A stretch of 64,000 nucleotides of DNA from Melitaea cinxia (GCF_905220565.1 NC_059408.1:14136508-14200507); one strand, 5' to 3'; numbered from the stretch's first letter, positions 25,306-36,960 are shown. Notes: generated by a model not told the origin, from the sequence alone. A program made the numbers and translations.

Positions 25306-25474
25306 AACTGATAGTATATCGTTAGGGCGTAAAATTGCTCCTTAGGGCTTTTTTATCTCAACTAATGAACGCAAACTTTTGGTTTCACGGTCACAATTTT
25401 TTTTTATATATACATATTACAAATTTTATTATAAAAGATACATGGAGGGACAGATACGAGTATATTTCTATTTT

Positions 25475-25778
25475 TAACCGACTTTAAAAAAGGAGGAGGT
25501 TACTCAATTCGACCGTATATATGTATATTTTATTTATGTTTGGGGATAATTCTTTTTTTGTTGGGAAGGAGATATCCCAATGGAGTAGGAGATATCCCAA
25601 GGATATCATGATAAGGAAACCAGGATCTGATGATAGAATCCCAGAGAAATCGAGGGGACTTTGAAAATCGTAGTGACGACTACTGCGTTTGTTAATTTTT
25701 TTTCGTCGACTTACGTTGTATTACTTGTCGATGTAATTGAAGTCAGTATTTTTTTCCGTTTGCTAGCAAACACAATTG
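25475..25778 (+). repeat. Repeat family A, internally deleted copy
   Basis: Head AACCGACTTTAAAAAAGGAG and terminal GTTTGCTAGCAAACACAATT are present with a shortened body. It shows the uninterrupted form of the junction where the nested copy sits in the neighbouring element. Confidence 0.8.
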
Positions 25779-25930
25779 TCTACATTAAAACACATACAGT
25801 TACAACGGACTATAATACTGCTGTTTATAATTATAAACTGACAAATTGAATACTGTTTCAATTTCCAAATATAGTTTACTATCTGCGGTCATATCGACAA
25901 TTTATTACTGTAATAGAAATATAAAACTCG

Positions 25931-25954
25931 ATAATAATAATAATAATAATAATA
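25931..25954. repeat. (AAT)n microsatellite
   Basis: Seven or eight trinucleotide units; in one frame they give a run of Asn, which creates a spurious reading frame. Confidence 0.85.
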
Positions 25955-26282
25955 CCTACATTGTTTGTATATTAAATTACATTAACGATTCATGTTTTCG
26001 TATTGTTCCGTTTTTATTTGACGAAACAAAACACTGTAATCGATACATCTTATTTAATAACTTAGCTGACTTGACAGACATAGCATCTTGTTATCAAACA
26101 CGTGCAGTTCAAATAATTGATCGTTACGCTGTCGGTAATTTTGACCAAATTTTCTAATTTTTTATTCCGTTAGAGCCTCCCACAAAGTATTAGAAAACTT
26201 GAAAAAAAAAGAAACGAACGTGCTTTAGACCACACGACTGAAGTTAAACTTTTTTAACAATAGGCCCCTGTAGGCACTCTGT

Positions 26283-26452
26283 CTTAGATATACGAAACGT
26301 AACTGGCTATGAGAGAAAGAGAAAAAGAAAATGTATGCTCGTACCACTCTCTCTTGCTCCGGTCGCCTCACCCGATCACACTATTCGTAACATCACGCAT
26401 TAACCAACTTACTTCCCAAGTCAAGCGTACGTAAAGAAGTTTTACTTTAAAA
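26283..26452 (-). repeat. Dispersed repeat family E, copy 4
   Basis: Blocks ACGAAACGTAACTGGCTATG, CGCCTCACCCGATCACAC and CCCAAGTCAAGCGTACGTAA match copies 1 and 2. Confidence 0.7.
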
Positions 26453-29400
26453 TATTTATGAAATCGGTCAAGTCAATCTCAAGCTATGACGTGAAAATAA
26501 ATGTTCAACATAAATAAAAACTGTCAAGAAAAAAGTTTTAATGCTGGATGTTATATAATCTGCAAGAGATGATCTTTTAAAAAAATCGACAGACTTTTAT
26601 CAAAGAGAATTTATAATCTGTTGAAACGTTAAAAAAGATGTTCAGTCTGTTTCGACTTTGTACTGCCGTCTCATTATTTTTAAGTGCGATCTCGACCACC
26701 CTTTCTGGTACCGATGAACGAGTTGCGTCACTATCGCGTTAATTGCACCCTCCTAAGTCGCAATACAACGCGCCCTCACGCTGAAGCACTTAGGTATAGG
26801 CAACATACGTACACCTTCTTCTATCCCCTTTAAAAGGGTACCTACGTATATATGATAGTAAGATTTTTTGTTAAAATCCGTATCTAAAGTATGCTTTCAA
26901 GTTAAAAGGTGCCTTTGTACGTCGCAAAAAGAGTAAAAATTCATTGTCTTCCTACGTATGTTACAACGCCAGTACTTTTGAAAGAAATATTTTAAAAAAC
27001 TTATGCTTTGTGTTGTTTGATTAAAAGCTAATGTAAAATATAATTTATCATCTGTGTAAAATTTGTTTATTTTCATAATATAAATTAGCGTATCGTTATT
27101 GTTATAATCTGTGAAATTAGACAATATATTTTTATATTCTGTGCCGTTAACACTATAGCGGTTATGACCTATTTTATCCAAATTTCGTAATGCTTGTGAG
27201 AGTTTAGCTCATAAATCTCGCGTTTGTTGATTCGTATAAGAAAACACAGGAGCCCACGATTAAACTGAAGCGATATTTCTTCATAACGGTGCCAATGATA
27301 TTTCTGTGTTCCCGCCAAAAATAAGTCGCCATTATTTTCAAGTCCCATTTGACAAAACTGGATCGTGATTTGGCAACGCGGTCATGGGCCATTTCTTTTT
27401 ATTTTTTATTTTTTGTCTTCCTATACAAATTGATACATAAACGAATTAAGAGCTTGATGTGTTTTTATTTTACTAGAAAATTATATTGGATTTGACTTTG
27501 GAACATTTAACAATTACTAATTATAAGTGTCTTGTTTTTGTTACGAATTATAGTCGTCGCTACAAAATAAAATTAATATAATTATAGATTTATTTTTTAT
27601 TTTCAGGTAATTTTATTTCCTTCATGTCACTACACTTCATCAATCGTAAGGTCAAGTATATACTTATAATTATGCTATATTTATTATTCAAAAATTATTG
27701 CTTTTTCATCTAGTCATCATCACCATACATCTATTTTTAATCTTTAATTGACTAAATTTAAATAGAAATTGGAACGATTGTACTATTTTTGAACAAATAT
27801 TCTTCTTTCCTTATGGCAAAAAAGGACATATTTTTTTTAGATTTTAATCTGCATTTTAATATAGTTTTATCTTCGAGCGATCTACGTCCATAGCAAAAGT
27901 AGGTACTAAGTATTAAAATAAAAAATACTAACTGCATTTCCGCGGAGACAGGGCGGCGCTTTTTATTATAATTTAATTAAATTTGAGCTCTGAACGGTCA
28001 CCATTGTTTGCAATATACTATGTAGATGGACTGAAAATTCAATTGTAAAATTCCCTTTCATAATTAAAGTTTTAGAAAATTATAAATGACAAAATTAATA
28101 CCTTGCTGTTCAGATATTGTCTCTTGTGACTGTGAGAAGTTATTAATTATGAAAATTATAGTACTATATGGAACTTGTCATGATAAAAACGAATCGTTTT
28201 CTCTATATAGGACCCGGATATTAAGTACGCAGCCCTAGAGTAATGTTGGTGTTGATTGCATCACATGGCGAAAATCGATGTCTGATATCAGTTGTAGAAC
28301 ACGCTCGTCTCTGCCACGCTATTTTGCTGTTATTACTGGATAATTGTATTTACTGTCGAATAATTTTATAAACTATAAAAGCTATAAATATATTAATAAC
28401 TTATAGTAAAGTTATTGATATTTCCACCCGTTACCGATATTATAGCCCTCCCAAATACTTCTTTTAAACTCGTAGGTCATACCAAAACGTCTGAGAGAGA
28501 TCGCTCTTCTAAGGTTTGGTAAGGTTAAGTTTTCAGTAATGTATCTGTTTTTCTTTTCGCTCTAGTAGTAAGAGATCTCTGATATAGATAAAAGATCAAC
28601 ATAAACCCCGTACGAATTATGGCAAAAATTAATCGCTAGTAAGCAATGTTAGAGATAGATTGGTTTTCCCATCGCTAGCGATAAAGCCGCCTTTGTACAT
28701 CTTTATTTGTTTAAATTTTTTTCCTCCGGTGTAAAAAAAAGTATGAGGAGTAAAATAGTGTGAAACAGTAACTGTGTGACATCTGGTGAGAAACAAATAT
28801 ATACTTTAAATTTCCCGGCAATCGTTCTTAAGACGTAACTCCTTTTGCGTGTCAGAACTGACACACAAACTATTTTTTTTTGTTTTCAAAGTGATTTTTA
28901 ACAATATTTTTACTGACAATGGTTCAACACAAGGTGAAACCATAGTGCCGACCATGGTGATGGTGTTTGTAAGGCTGACCTTGGTCGCTCGAACGCTACC
29001 TACTATTACAAAACGCGAACGCTCTACAATATTGGTATAGATCATAGTGTAACCAGATAGTTTTGAGCCACGAAGGTTACGTTATGGCGGTACCGCGGTA
29101 CGTACGCCGCGGAGGCATGATATTTCAATGTGGGTAGCTAATGGCTATATGACACGAAAGTCTACGAAAACTAACGTAGCATACCATTATAATGGTATGG
29201 AATCTCAGGTTACATTTCGATAGGTCCGAAGAGTTCTACTTTTATTGAGTTTATGATATTTTCTGTTTCCAAGTGTATCATAAATGTCTTAGTATTTTTC
29301 TACTAAAACTATCAGTTGTTAAATAATTGATTTAGCATAAATTGTAATTTGGTTTGAAGAAGATTAATCTTTCAAATATTTTTTTTAACTAAAACAATCG

Positions 29401-29640
29401 AAATACCTTTGAAAACATATGTATTTTAAATATTTGACTCATTAATACACTTATTTGTTATGTAAAATATAAAATTAGAAAAAAGAATAAGATATTTTGT
29501 TATATTTACATATTTATTATATTTCTTTAAATATGTTAAAGAGATATAAAATACGTTAATTATTCTTCATATATTTAAAAATAATTAAAAACGGGACTAA
29601 TATAATATCTATAATAATTTCACTCTTTGCTAATGTTATA
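26453..29640. other. Non-coding stretch without recognised genes
   Basis: Small frames on both strands (for example 26897-27181, 28806-29045) resemble no family. A 20-bp perfect palindrome CATACCATTATAATGGTATG lies at about 29181-29200. Confidence 0.4.
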
Positions 29641-29872
29641 GAAATTTATTATGTACCTATTCGCTACGTAGGTACGTATTCGTAAAACATTAGCAGTTGT
29701 GATCGCACCCGCTCCAATAAATTACTGTATCCTGCTCGACGACGCCTCGAACTTGCAAGATTAATTAACTTGTTAAAACGAAATGTATTGCTACTGGCCT
29801 TTCTTAGTAACTGTAGCATTTTCTTTACTTCTTATTGTTTTCATACAATTCCTCAATTAATCTTAATCGTGT

Positions 29873-30178
29873 TCATTTACGTAGCAATCTCTTTTTGTCT
29901 TCTCTAGTAACTTTACTAATATTCTTAATTTTGTATAAACAATTTATTGCTTTGCATAAATGAACCTGTTCAAAGAGTAACCGTGTTACTATGTAGTCAC
30001 CACCCAAACAATCTATCGTCTGGAGAATGTTGAAGTTCGGATACGAAATCTCGCATTTCTCATTCATCAATTCTCGTAGAAAGCTGTAGGCGAGCTCGAC
30101 GATAAAAGGAACGTTCAACCAAAACTTTCCGCGCCTACACATCTCATTAAGTAGCTGAATGTACACGCGAACTCTCAT
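29873..30178 (-). CDS. Hypothetical 101-residue open frame next to a CpG island
   Basis: An ATG-started minus-strand frame of about 101 codons (first residues MRVRVYIQ, last VTREDKKRLLRK). Unlike most frames in this window its codons are not simply A/T homopolymers and the third positions are mixed. The predicted protein is basic at the C terminus, has no signal peptide or recognisable domain, and contains several Cys. Upstream in its own sense lies the CpG-rich island at 30190-31100, a plausible promoter. I recognise no family. It may be a chance frame in unusual DNA. Confidence 0.2.
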   Translation of the reverse strand: MRVRVYIQLLNEMCRRGKFWLNVPFIVELAYSFLRELMNEKCEISYPNFNILQTIDCLGGDYIVTRLLFEQVHLCKAINCLYKIKNISKVTREDKKRLLRK

Positions 30179-30189
30179 AAAAAGAAACA

Positions 30190-31100
30190 ATATTCAAAAC
30201 GGATACCGAACGACCTCGCCTCGGATCGTAAACACGAAAAAAGTGTAAATCGAAAACAATAAACGCGTCTGCGACGCCGAGAGAGGACTCGAGCGAGTCT
30301 GGCTACGTCGTAATACACGGCCGCTTCGCGGAGCACCTCCGCGACTGCTGCGTTTATGTTATTGAGTTGTAAATAAACTCGGTCGGGTTAAACATGACCG
30401 TGGGCGGTCAACGCATTAATATGTGCGAGCGGTCACGGGGTCGGCGCACCGCGTTTTAGAGCACGCCCGCAGCGTACCTACAGATTTCAAAATGGCGACG
30501 CGCCGCGGAGGCACGTAGAGCGGATTTTATGCGTATACAATAATTTTGTGTAATTTATATTCGATACGCCGGCGGCTACTCGATTGCGTCCCGATTGATG
30601 TGGCGGGCGATCGTGTCGCGTCCGGGTGTTCCACGGAATATTGATCGCCGCCGCGCACGCCGCATACGCAGGATGCGTCCGCATGCTGCATAATGCATCG
30701 CTGATCGCTCTCATTGATATTCAAACTTTAATCTCTCTATAGACTTCCGAGGGACCTGCGGCGGCCAGGACTCGAGTTTCTAGCCTCGATTCCCACATTG
30801 ATCTATTGTCAGGCGGATGAGGGACACCGCATGAATGAGAGTTCCTTTTGAATCGCGTTTGTGGACTTACTTACCTACCTCTTTGTGAAGATCTTTAGTT
30901 TTACAAATGTAAAGAAATCGAGTAACCCTCGGTAGCCCTACTGCGCAGCGCCGCTCGTACATTATATGAAGATATTAGTGCCGCCGCCGCACATGTCGAT
31001 TTAATTTTATATGGCTCGAGGCTGCATTTGAACGGCCATTTAAAACTGAATACCATTATCTACGGAACGATCGAGCGGATCTCGATGTGAAATGTTGTTT
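30190..31100. promoter_or_regulatory. CpG-rich intronic island, candidate promoter or enhancer
   Basis: About 0.9 kb dense in CG dinucleotides within AT-rich surroundings. No transposon signature is recognised. Motifs visible: a forkhead-like GTAAATAAAC (about 30370), a YY1/Pho-like CAAAATGGCGAC (about 30488), and many GATCG and GCG words. Unlike the surrounding DNA it looks unique. It could be an alternative promoter of the host gene, a promoter for a minus-strand transcript, or an enhancer. Confidence 0.35.
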
Positions 31101-32069
31101 TTCCACCGTTTCTTACGATGTTTACTACGAAGTTCAGATCATAAAATTCTGAATGCTATAAGAATGCGCATGAGTTTTCAATGAATTGTACGATAGTTGT
31201 GTACAATGTTAACCGAGAGGAACAAAAGTGTATCATGGTGTTTCGTACTAAAATATTCATCGTGAGCCAAGGGACAAAGTGCCGGATCACTAACGTGGAA
31301 AGGGCGAAGGTCGAGATTAGCTTAAGAGTAACGTCGCGTCACGTTTGCTACGCTAATTGGATCGTCACGATAACATCGGATGACTCAATTTTTTTTTCAA
31401 AGAACACTCCGCACATTTCAGAATAACGCCCTAAAACGTTATAAGGAAATGTCAACATGTCGGTTCGTTTACGTCATTGTGAGATAAATGCTCCTCGTTT
31501 TGAAGATATCACATTTAAATGGGCACAAATAGCCTATTATGTTGTGGACAGACTAATTAATTACTTGTGATAAATATTTACGAAAATATAGGTTAATCAT
31601 AATTAAACAAAAGTACCGTAAACATCGGATCATTGAATAAAAATATATTTGAGGAGAACTTTCTGATCTTCCGATCCCGCTTCCCATAGGTTTGAAGCTT
31701 AAAACATGAACTGAACAATTCATTACTTTCTATTCTTGAACAAAAGTATTAGAATGAGATGATGCGTCAATTAGCAGTGATTTGAAACGGATGCTAAGGA
31801 AACATCTAGATTTCCTAACATTAAATTTTTAGAGACAAATTTTAGTATTTAAAAAATAAGCGTTCATTCGCTGAGCCGTCACAATATTTTGATAATTATT
31901 AAGACTACTACACACCCATAAATCCTTTAATACAGGTATTTGTTGTTAACTAATGAAATACATAATTATACGATAGTATAATTTATTAATGCTGTCACAA
32001 AACACATCGAATCCGTGATGTGCCCGACACGCCGCGACAACAAAATGAACATAATTTATACATATACTC
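31101..32069. other. Non-coding stretch without recognised features
   Basis: It grades from the CpG-rich island into ordinary AT-rich DNA. An 81-codon plus-strand frame at 31181-31426 matches nothing known. Confidence 0.4.
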
Positions 32070-32232
32070 TATAATATATAAAAATGAATGTTTGTCTGTA
32101 TGTCCTTTATAGAATCGTAAACTATGCATTTGATCATGTCATTTTCTTCAGCAGTGTTGTGCATGAGTCCACAAAGGTTTCTGAGTTGGTACGACAAAAA
32201 AATAAGCGTAGCAAGGTATAGCTAGTACTCCA
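32070..32232 (+). repeat. Dispersed repeat family G, copy 2
   Basis: It shares TGTTTGTCTGTATGTCCTTT and ATGCATTTGATCATGTCAT with the 18965 copy and ends in TATAGCTAGTAC. Confidence 0.75.
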
Positions 32233-32456
32233 TATCAAATAGTATTTAAAAAAAAAACTGGACCAGAATGGTATGTGCGTTAAATATTAATGATTATTAT
32301 CGTTAAAGATTAAATTACAAGTTAGAATCTTATCTATCTGGTTCTGCTATCTTTATTTATGGTTGCGGTTTTGATTTCTAAAAGCGACAGTTAGTTTTCG
32401 AATGTCTAATAGATTGAAGTTGTATCTGTAAAATAAAAAAATGTTTTATTTTTAAT

Positions 32457-32505
32457 TGTGTTCTAATACATGCTATGTATTTTTGTGTTCTAATACATGC
32501 TTTGT
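32457..32505 (+). repeat. 27-bp direct duplication
   Basis: TGTGTTCTAATACATGCT occurs twice with a 27-bp period. Confidence 0.8.
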
Positions 32506-32576
32506 AAAAAATTCTTACGGAAAGTACGATTTGAAAATATTAATTGACGATTAATGACAATTCAGCTAACGATATA

Positions 32577-32605
32577 ACTAGCAAGCTTTCCTTAAGCTTG
32601 CTAGT
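32577..32605. repeat. 12-bp perfect inverted repeat
   Basis: ACTAGCAAGCTT and AAGCTTGCTAGT are separated by 5 bases. A short hairpin of unknown role near a minisatellite. Confidence 0.8.
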
Positions 32606-32712
32606 AGTTAAATAATTTGTTCAATACAATACAATTCTTAGACGCAGAAACGAATGACAAAATATATATATATATATATAAACACCACAGAAAAAAAGCA
32701 CTTAATTATTTA

Positions 32713-32796
32713 TTAGCTAATATAACTGTTTTACTTGCTAACTGAATTAGTTTTCTAGCTAAATTAACTGTTTTATTAGCTAACTTAACTATTTTA
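32713..32796 (+). repeat. Minisatellite, four 21-bp units
   Basis: Four successive 21-bp units (32713, 32734, 32755, 32776), consensus close to TTAGCTAACTTAACTGTTTTA, each diverged by a few bases. Confidence 0.8.
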
Positions 32797-33165
32797 TTAG
32801 CCGTCAAATAGATTGAAGCTACTAAATTAAAACGAACAATGAAGAAAAACTTATTATTTGAGCTTATTTTATAACTTGTTTTTTTTTTGTTTTAATTTTA
32901 TGTTAAAAATTTGATCGAGTTTTATTTTTAAGTTTAATATGTGTCGTTTGAATCCCAACTTAATAAAATAATATTTATATATACTGAAAAAAAATTAAGG
33001 GTAGTTACTAGTTATTGTATATGAGATAGTTTTATATGTACTAAATTTGCACTAAATGAACTGAGTAGTCAGAAGAGAGTCTATAGGTCATTGCTCGGTA
33101 AGTGCGCAAGCTTCGACCCTTGTTATCGCGCCCCAATAATTATTATAATAACAGATAAATAAAAG

Positions 33166-33593
33166 ATAATTGTGTTTGCAGGCAAACGAAGAAAAACCGA
33201 TTTCAGTTATATCGACAAGTAATACAATGTAGGTAGATGAAGAAATAGTCAAGTAAATACGCATTATCAAAGATTACTCTGATCTCGATGAAATTTAAAT
33301 GTGACTACATGATAAACATCGGCTTTCGATTAAATTAAAAATCATTAAAATCGGTACACCCAGTAAAAAGTTATTCGGATTTTCGAGAGTTTCCCTCGAT
33401 TGCTCTGGGATCCCATCATTAGATCCTGGTTTCCTTATCATGGTACAAAACTAGGGATATCTCCTTTTCAACAAAAATAAATAAATATCAAAATCGGTTT
33501 ATAAACGACGGAGTTATCACCGAACATACATTAAATAACTATATGTACGGTCGAATTCAGTAACCTCCTCCTTTTTTTGAAGTCGGTTAAAAA
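33166..33593 (-). repeat. Repeat family A, minus-strand copy
   Basis: It begins with inverted tail text (AATTGTGTTTGCAGGCAAAC) and ends with the inverted head (CCTCCTCCTTTTTTTGAAGT then CGGTTAAAAA). Partly deleted body. Confidence 0.8.
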
Positions 33594-33789
33594 TACTAGC
33601 TGTTATATTTTGTGTTAACATTGTTGTCAATATTGATTATTTTATTTAACAACCTGTACACGCAGATTTGTCGCTATAACACATTTTTTGTTTTCATCCC
33701 CTTTCCCAATTTACTGAGTGGATTTTTTAATAAAATCGCCTGTATCATATCGTAGTGTGGACTCAAATCATATGAAGTTTTATTAAGTA

Positions 33790-34010
33790 CTAGCTGTGCC
33801 TGCGACTTCATCCGCGTTTTGAGTATATACATGTTTAACGTGATTCTTTAAATTTGCGTAACTTTTTTATTAATGACCCTGTTGACATGACACAAACGCT
33901 AAATGTTCAAGTCAAGCTTACCACAAAATATTAGTGAAAACTACATCTAAATCGGATAAGCCGTTTCTGAGATTAGCGTGGACAAACGCACAAAAATTCA
34001 TAAAATCATT
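33790..34010 (-). repeat. Dispersed repeat family C copy
   Basis: It begins TACTAGCTGTGCCTGCGACT and contains AAATCGGATAAGCCGTTTCT followed by GAGATTAGCGTGGACAAACG, the hallmark blocks of the family. Confidence 0.75.
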
Positions 34011-34627
34011 GTTTTGGGTGCTTTTTGCGTTGATAAGGATCTCAATACTTTTTCTCATATATCTTCCATGTACAGACAACGATCCGTTACATTTTTATTA
34101 TATGTATTGAGATAATTAGTTCGTTTAGTAATTTCGGCGTGATGAGCGACCAAAACTTAGAAAATTAGAAACATAAGTTGGTAAAAATACAGTTTTGGTT
34201 TCATTAGGTAATAGGTATAGATTATTTATTAATTATATAGAACCTTAAAAACTAAATAAAACTCTTATATACTTAGAATGACCCTTTTACAGTTATACAT
34301 AAGTAAATATGATAACAAACACGTGTTAATCGTATATATGATACGGTAATCACAATTAAGAAAAACAATAAATACGTATAAATAATAAGTAGTTATCAGA
34401 AGTAATTCTATATTATGTCATTCAAGCCTAAAGAAAATAACTCTTATCTCCTATACGTTACTTATACAAATGCGACACTTTTAATAGATATTTGTTATTC
34501 ACGTGACCTTGCCTGGTGTTTTAGGGGTTAGAGAATCACAGGCTACTTTTAACCCCGAAAAAATGCACGAAGTCAATACAGCAAATTTTTTACTAGAATT
34601 TAGACGCGATCAATATTTATAAGTGAC
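34011..34627. other. AT-rich non-coding stretch
   Basis: No gene or repeat boundary recognised. It ends at the target duplication of the RTE-like element. Confidence 0.4.
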
Positions 34628-34638
34628 TAGCTTCTGCT

Positions 34639-36138
34639 GCGGGGTGTGAGTTGAGAGCCTCCTCGAGTGACGATACATTACTGATCGTTCGGCGCACCCT
34701 GGGCAGTCAACTTTAAATCCATCATGTTGACTGGCTAATCCCTACACCACGGCATGAAGAAGATGCATCACGATGATCATCTCCTTGCCCATTAAACGCA
34801 GTGACGCGCCGCATCGGCCCTCACGGTGTAATGCGCTAGCGTAAGCGTCCTCCGGGTGACGGACGGAGGAAAAAGTCGGTAGTACAGCTTAGCTACGCTT
34901 CCGGCTAAGTCCGATGGACTCGCTGTCTTCTGACGGGTGTGGTCCTCCAGCAATATGGGGGTTGTGCGGCGGGTTAACGCCCCTCCCACGCAAAAAAGAC
35001 CAAGTTACGAAACCGAAACCAAGAAAGAAACGATCCGATAACGTGGATCGAATTTCCTTGTATGCCATTTTAAGGAATTTTAATATTCCAAGAAAGCTAG
35101 TGGACCTAGTGGTAGCGGCTACCGGAGTGAGCAGGATGTGTGTAAAGGTTGGCGGCGAGCTGAGCGACGAATTTCCTGTTATTACCGGTCTAAAACAGGG
35201 CGACGCCCTGTCACCAGTGCTCTTCAATATTGTCTTAGAGCATGTAATTAGAGGATTAATGACACTCGATCTGGAGCTTGACCTGAATGGAAGGCATATG
35301 GTGATAGGCTACGCTGACGATTTGGCCCTGTTGGGGGAGCACATTAACGATGTTACTTTAGCCGCTATGACACTCGAAGAGCAGGCAAAAAAGGTTGGTC
35401 TCTTGATCAACCATGACAAGACCGAGTACTTCCACATGAAGCGATATAGGAATCTTCGCGAAGCAAGACAAGACCTCCATGTTGGAAGTACCACATACAA
35501 GAGAGTGTCGAAATTTAAGTATCTTGGCTGCACTGTAACCGATACGAATACACGTGACGAAGAAATACAGATCCGTATACAAAACACCTTGAGGTGCAGT
35601 GCAGCCCTGCACAAGGTCTTGGTGTCCAAGCTTCTTAGTAGGAAGACAAAGATCACAATTTACAAAACCATCATTCGTCCAATCCTAATGCACGGTTGTG
35701 AGGCTTGGACACTTACGCTCAGAGAGGAGAACAGGCTTCTGGTTACGGAAAGGAAAATTTACCGTAAGATCCTAGGACCATCTAAAGGGCAAGATGGCAG
35801 CTGGCGAATAAAAACCAATGCTGAAATTGCAAACCTGGTGTCAGAGCCAAACATCATTGGAGTTACCAAATCCCATCGGTTGCGGTGGCTCGGTCATGTC
35901 GAACGCATGGGGGAGGATCGAGCAGTTAAGAGAGCGTATCTGGGTCGACCAACTGGACGTAGACCGGTGGGTCGCCCCAGGTACCGCTGGAGGGACATGG
36001 TTGAAGCAGACTTGAGTGAGATCCAAGCCAATAATTGGCGGGAAATCGCGCAAGATCGTGCAAAGTGGAGAAATCTTGTTTCGGAGGCCAAGACTCACTT
36101 CAGGTCACTGAGCCAGTTGAGTTAGTTAGTTAGTTAGT
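34639..36138 (+). mobile_element. Internally deleted RTE-like non-LTR retrotransposon
   Basis: The 11-bp sequence TAGCTTCTGCT flanks the unit (34628-34638 and 36139-36149). The 3' end is a (GTTA)n tail of five units, as expected for RTE-type elements, which end in short tandem repeats instead of poly(A). The target appears to be a family C repeat, because ACTAGCTTCTGC continues after the element as CTCGCGACTTCG. The unit is about 1.5 kb, roughly half the usual length of a full element by recollection, and lacks the endonuclease domain. Target duplication and tail are seen; the RTE assignment is inferred from protein motifs and tail. Confidence 0.8.
34914..36125 (+). CDS. Truncated reverse transcriptase ORF of RTE-like element
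   Basis: This uninterrupted 403-codon frame starts at an ATG (MDSLSSDG). Residues 1-40 look like an element N-terminal leader (ending KPKPRKK). The frame then enters the reverse transcriptase domain abruptly at SDNVDR (41-46), immediately after where motif A with its catalytic Asp would be. Present are TGLKQGDALSP (91-101), the YADD box (133-136), the thumb region, and the C-terminal KTIIRPILMHGCEAWT and HRLRWLGHVERM blocks with a basic GRRPVGRPRYRWRD stretch (348-361). The endonuclease and the first RT motifs are missing, so the product cannot be a working RT. An internal deletion that kept the reading frame is the best explanation. The stop lies in the (GTTA)n tail. Confidence 0.85.
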   Translation: MDSLSSDGCGPPAIWGLCGGLTPLPRKKDQVTKPKPRKKRSDNVDRISLYAILRNFNIPRKLVDLVVAATGVSRMCVKVGGELSDEFPVITGLKQGDALSPVLFNIVLEHVIRGLMTLDLELDLNGRHMVIGYADDLALLGEHINDVTLAAMTLEEQAKKVGLLINHDKTEYFHMKRYRNLREARQDLHVGSTTYKRVSKFKYLGCTVTDTNTRDEEIQIRIQNTLRCSAALHKVLVSKLLSRKTKITIYKTIIRPILMHGCEAWTLTLREENRLLVTERKIYRKILGPSKGQDGSWRIKTNAEIANLVSEPNIIGVTKSHRLRWLGHVERMGEDRAVKRAYLGRPTGRRPVGRPRYRWRDMVEADLSEIQANNWREIAQDRAKWRNLVSEAKTHFRSLSQLS

Positions 36139-36153
36139 TAGCTTCTGCTCGCG

Positions 36154-36794
36154 ACTTCGACTTATCGTGATGATATATAGCCGAAAGAAAGAAGATTAGC
36201 GCGTTCATGCAAACAAACAAACAAATTCTTTAGCTTTATAATATTTGTATAGATAAAAACTTTTTTATATTATAACTTATAACTTTATAACTTCAGTCGA
36301 GTTTATTTTTTTTTTTAATATTATTCCAGTTTTATCGAGTCAACAAAAAAAAATAATTCTGTCCCGCCAGTTTTATCTCATGTTATTTGTTTTATCAGAT
36401 AACATACATATGTACCTACTGATAATATTTTAATTTATTCTTCAAATAGTAACAACGGTATCATAATTTTTTTTTTAAATAATTATTTGGTAATTAAAAC
36501 ATTTTATTATGGCGTCATTTATTTTATAGTGTGGACATTGATCTCAAATAAAATATACAACTGTAACACTTTTTTTAATAAGAAAAAAAATACGATTATT
36601 ACTTATGAAATTAATTCGTTTCTTGATCTTTGCAGGTATACCCATTAGTATAATATATCTTAAAATAAACATTAAAAAAAGGTACACCTTTGTAATTGAA
36701 TGATAAAATATAAAATGATATTTTTCACAAAATTAACACATTATTTCCGTATTTACCTGTTTTAAAATCCATAATAATATTATAAATCTTAAAA
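36154..36794. other. AT-rich stretch after the RTE insertion
   Basis: The first about 70 bases are the continuation of the interrupted family C repeat (GATTAGCGCG, then CAAACAAACAAACAAA). The rest is AT-rich with nothing recognised. Confidence 0.45.
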
Positions 36795-36960
36795 GTTTGT
36801 TTAAACGCGCTAATCTCAGGAACTACGAGTTCGAAGTGAAAAATTATTTTTGTGTCAAATAGCCCATTTACCGAAGAAGGCTATAGGCATATTATTCCCA
36901 CAAATTATCGCGTGTGAAAATGTGTCACAGCTAGTGAATAATAAAATGCGTTTAGTTCAT
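36795..36960 (+). repeat. Dispersed repeat family C copy
   Basis: AAAGTTTGTTTAAACGCGCT, TAATCTCAGGAACTACGAG and a terminal CACAGCTAGTG identify the plus orientation. Confidence 0.7.

Noticed and set aside
25846..26157. 103-codon frame with an Asn run
   Set aside because: The Asn run is an (AAT)n microsatellite; the rest has no recognisable domain and A/T-driven codons.
28806..29045. Overlapping open frames on both strands
   Set aside because: Neither matches a family, and mutual overlap of unrelated frames points to chance.
32713..32796. CRISPR-like regularly spaced repeats
   Set aside because: The units are contiguous 21-bp tandem copies without spacers; an ordinary minisatellite in a eukaryotic genome.
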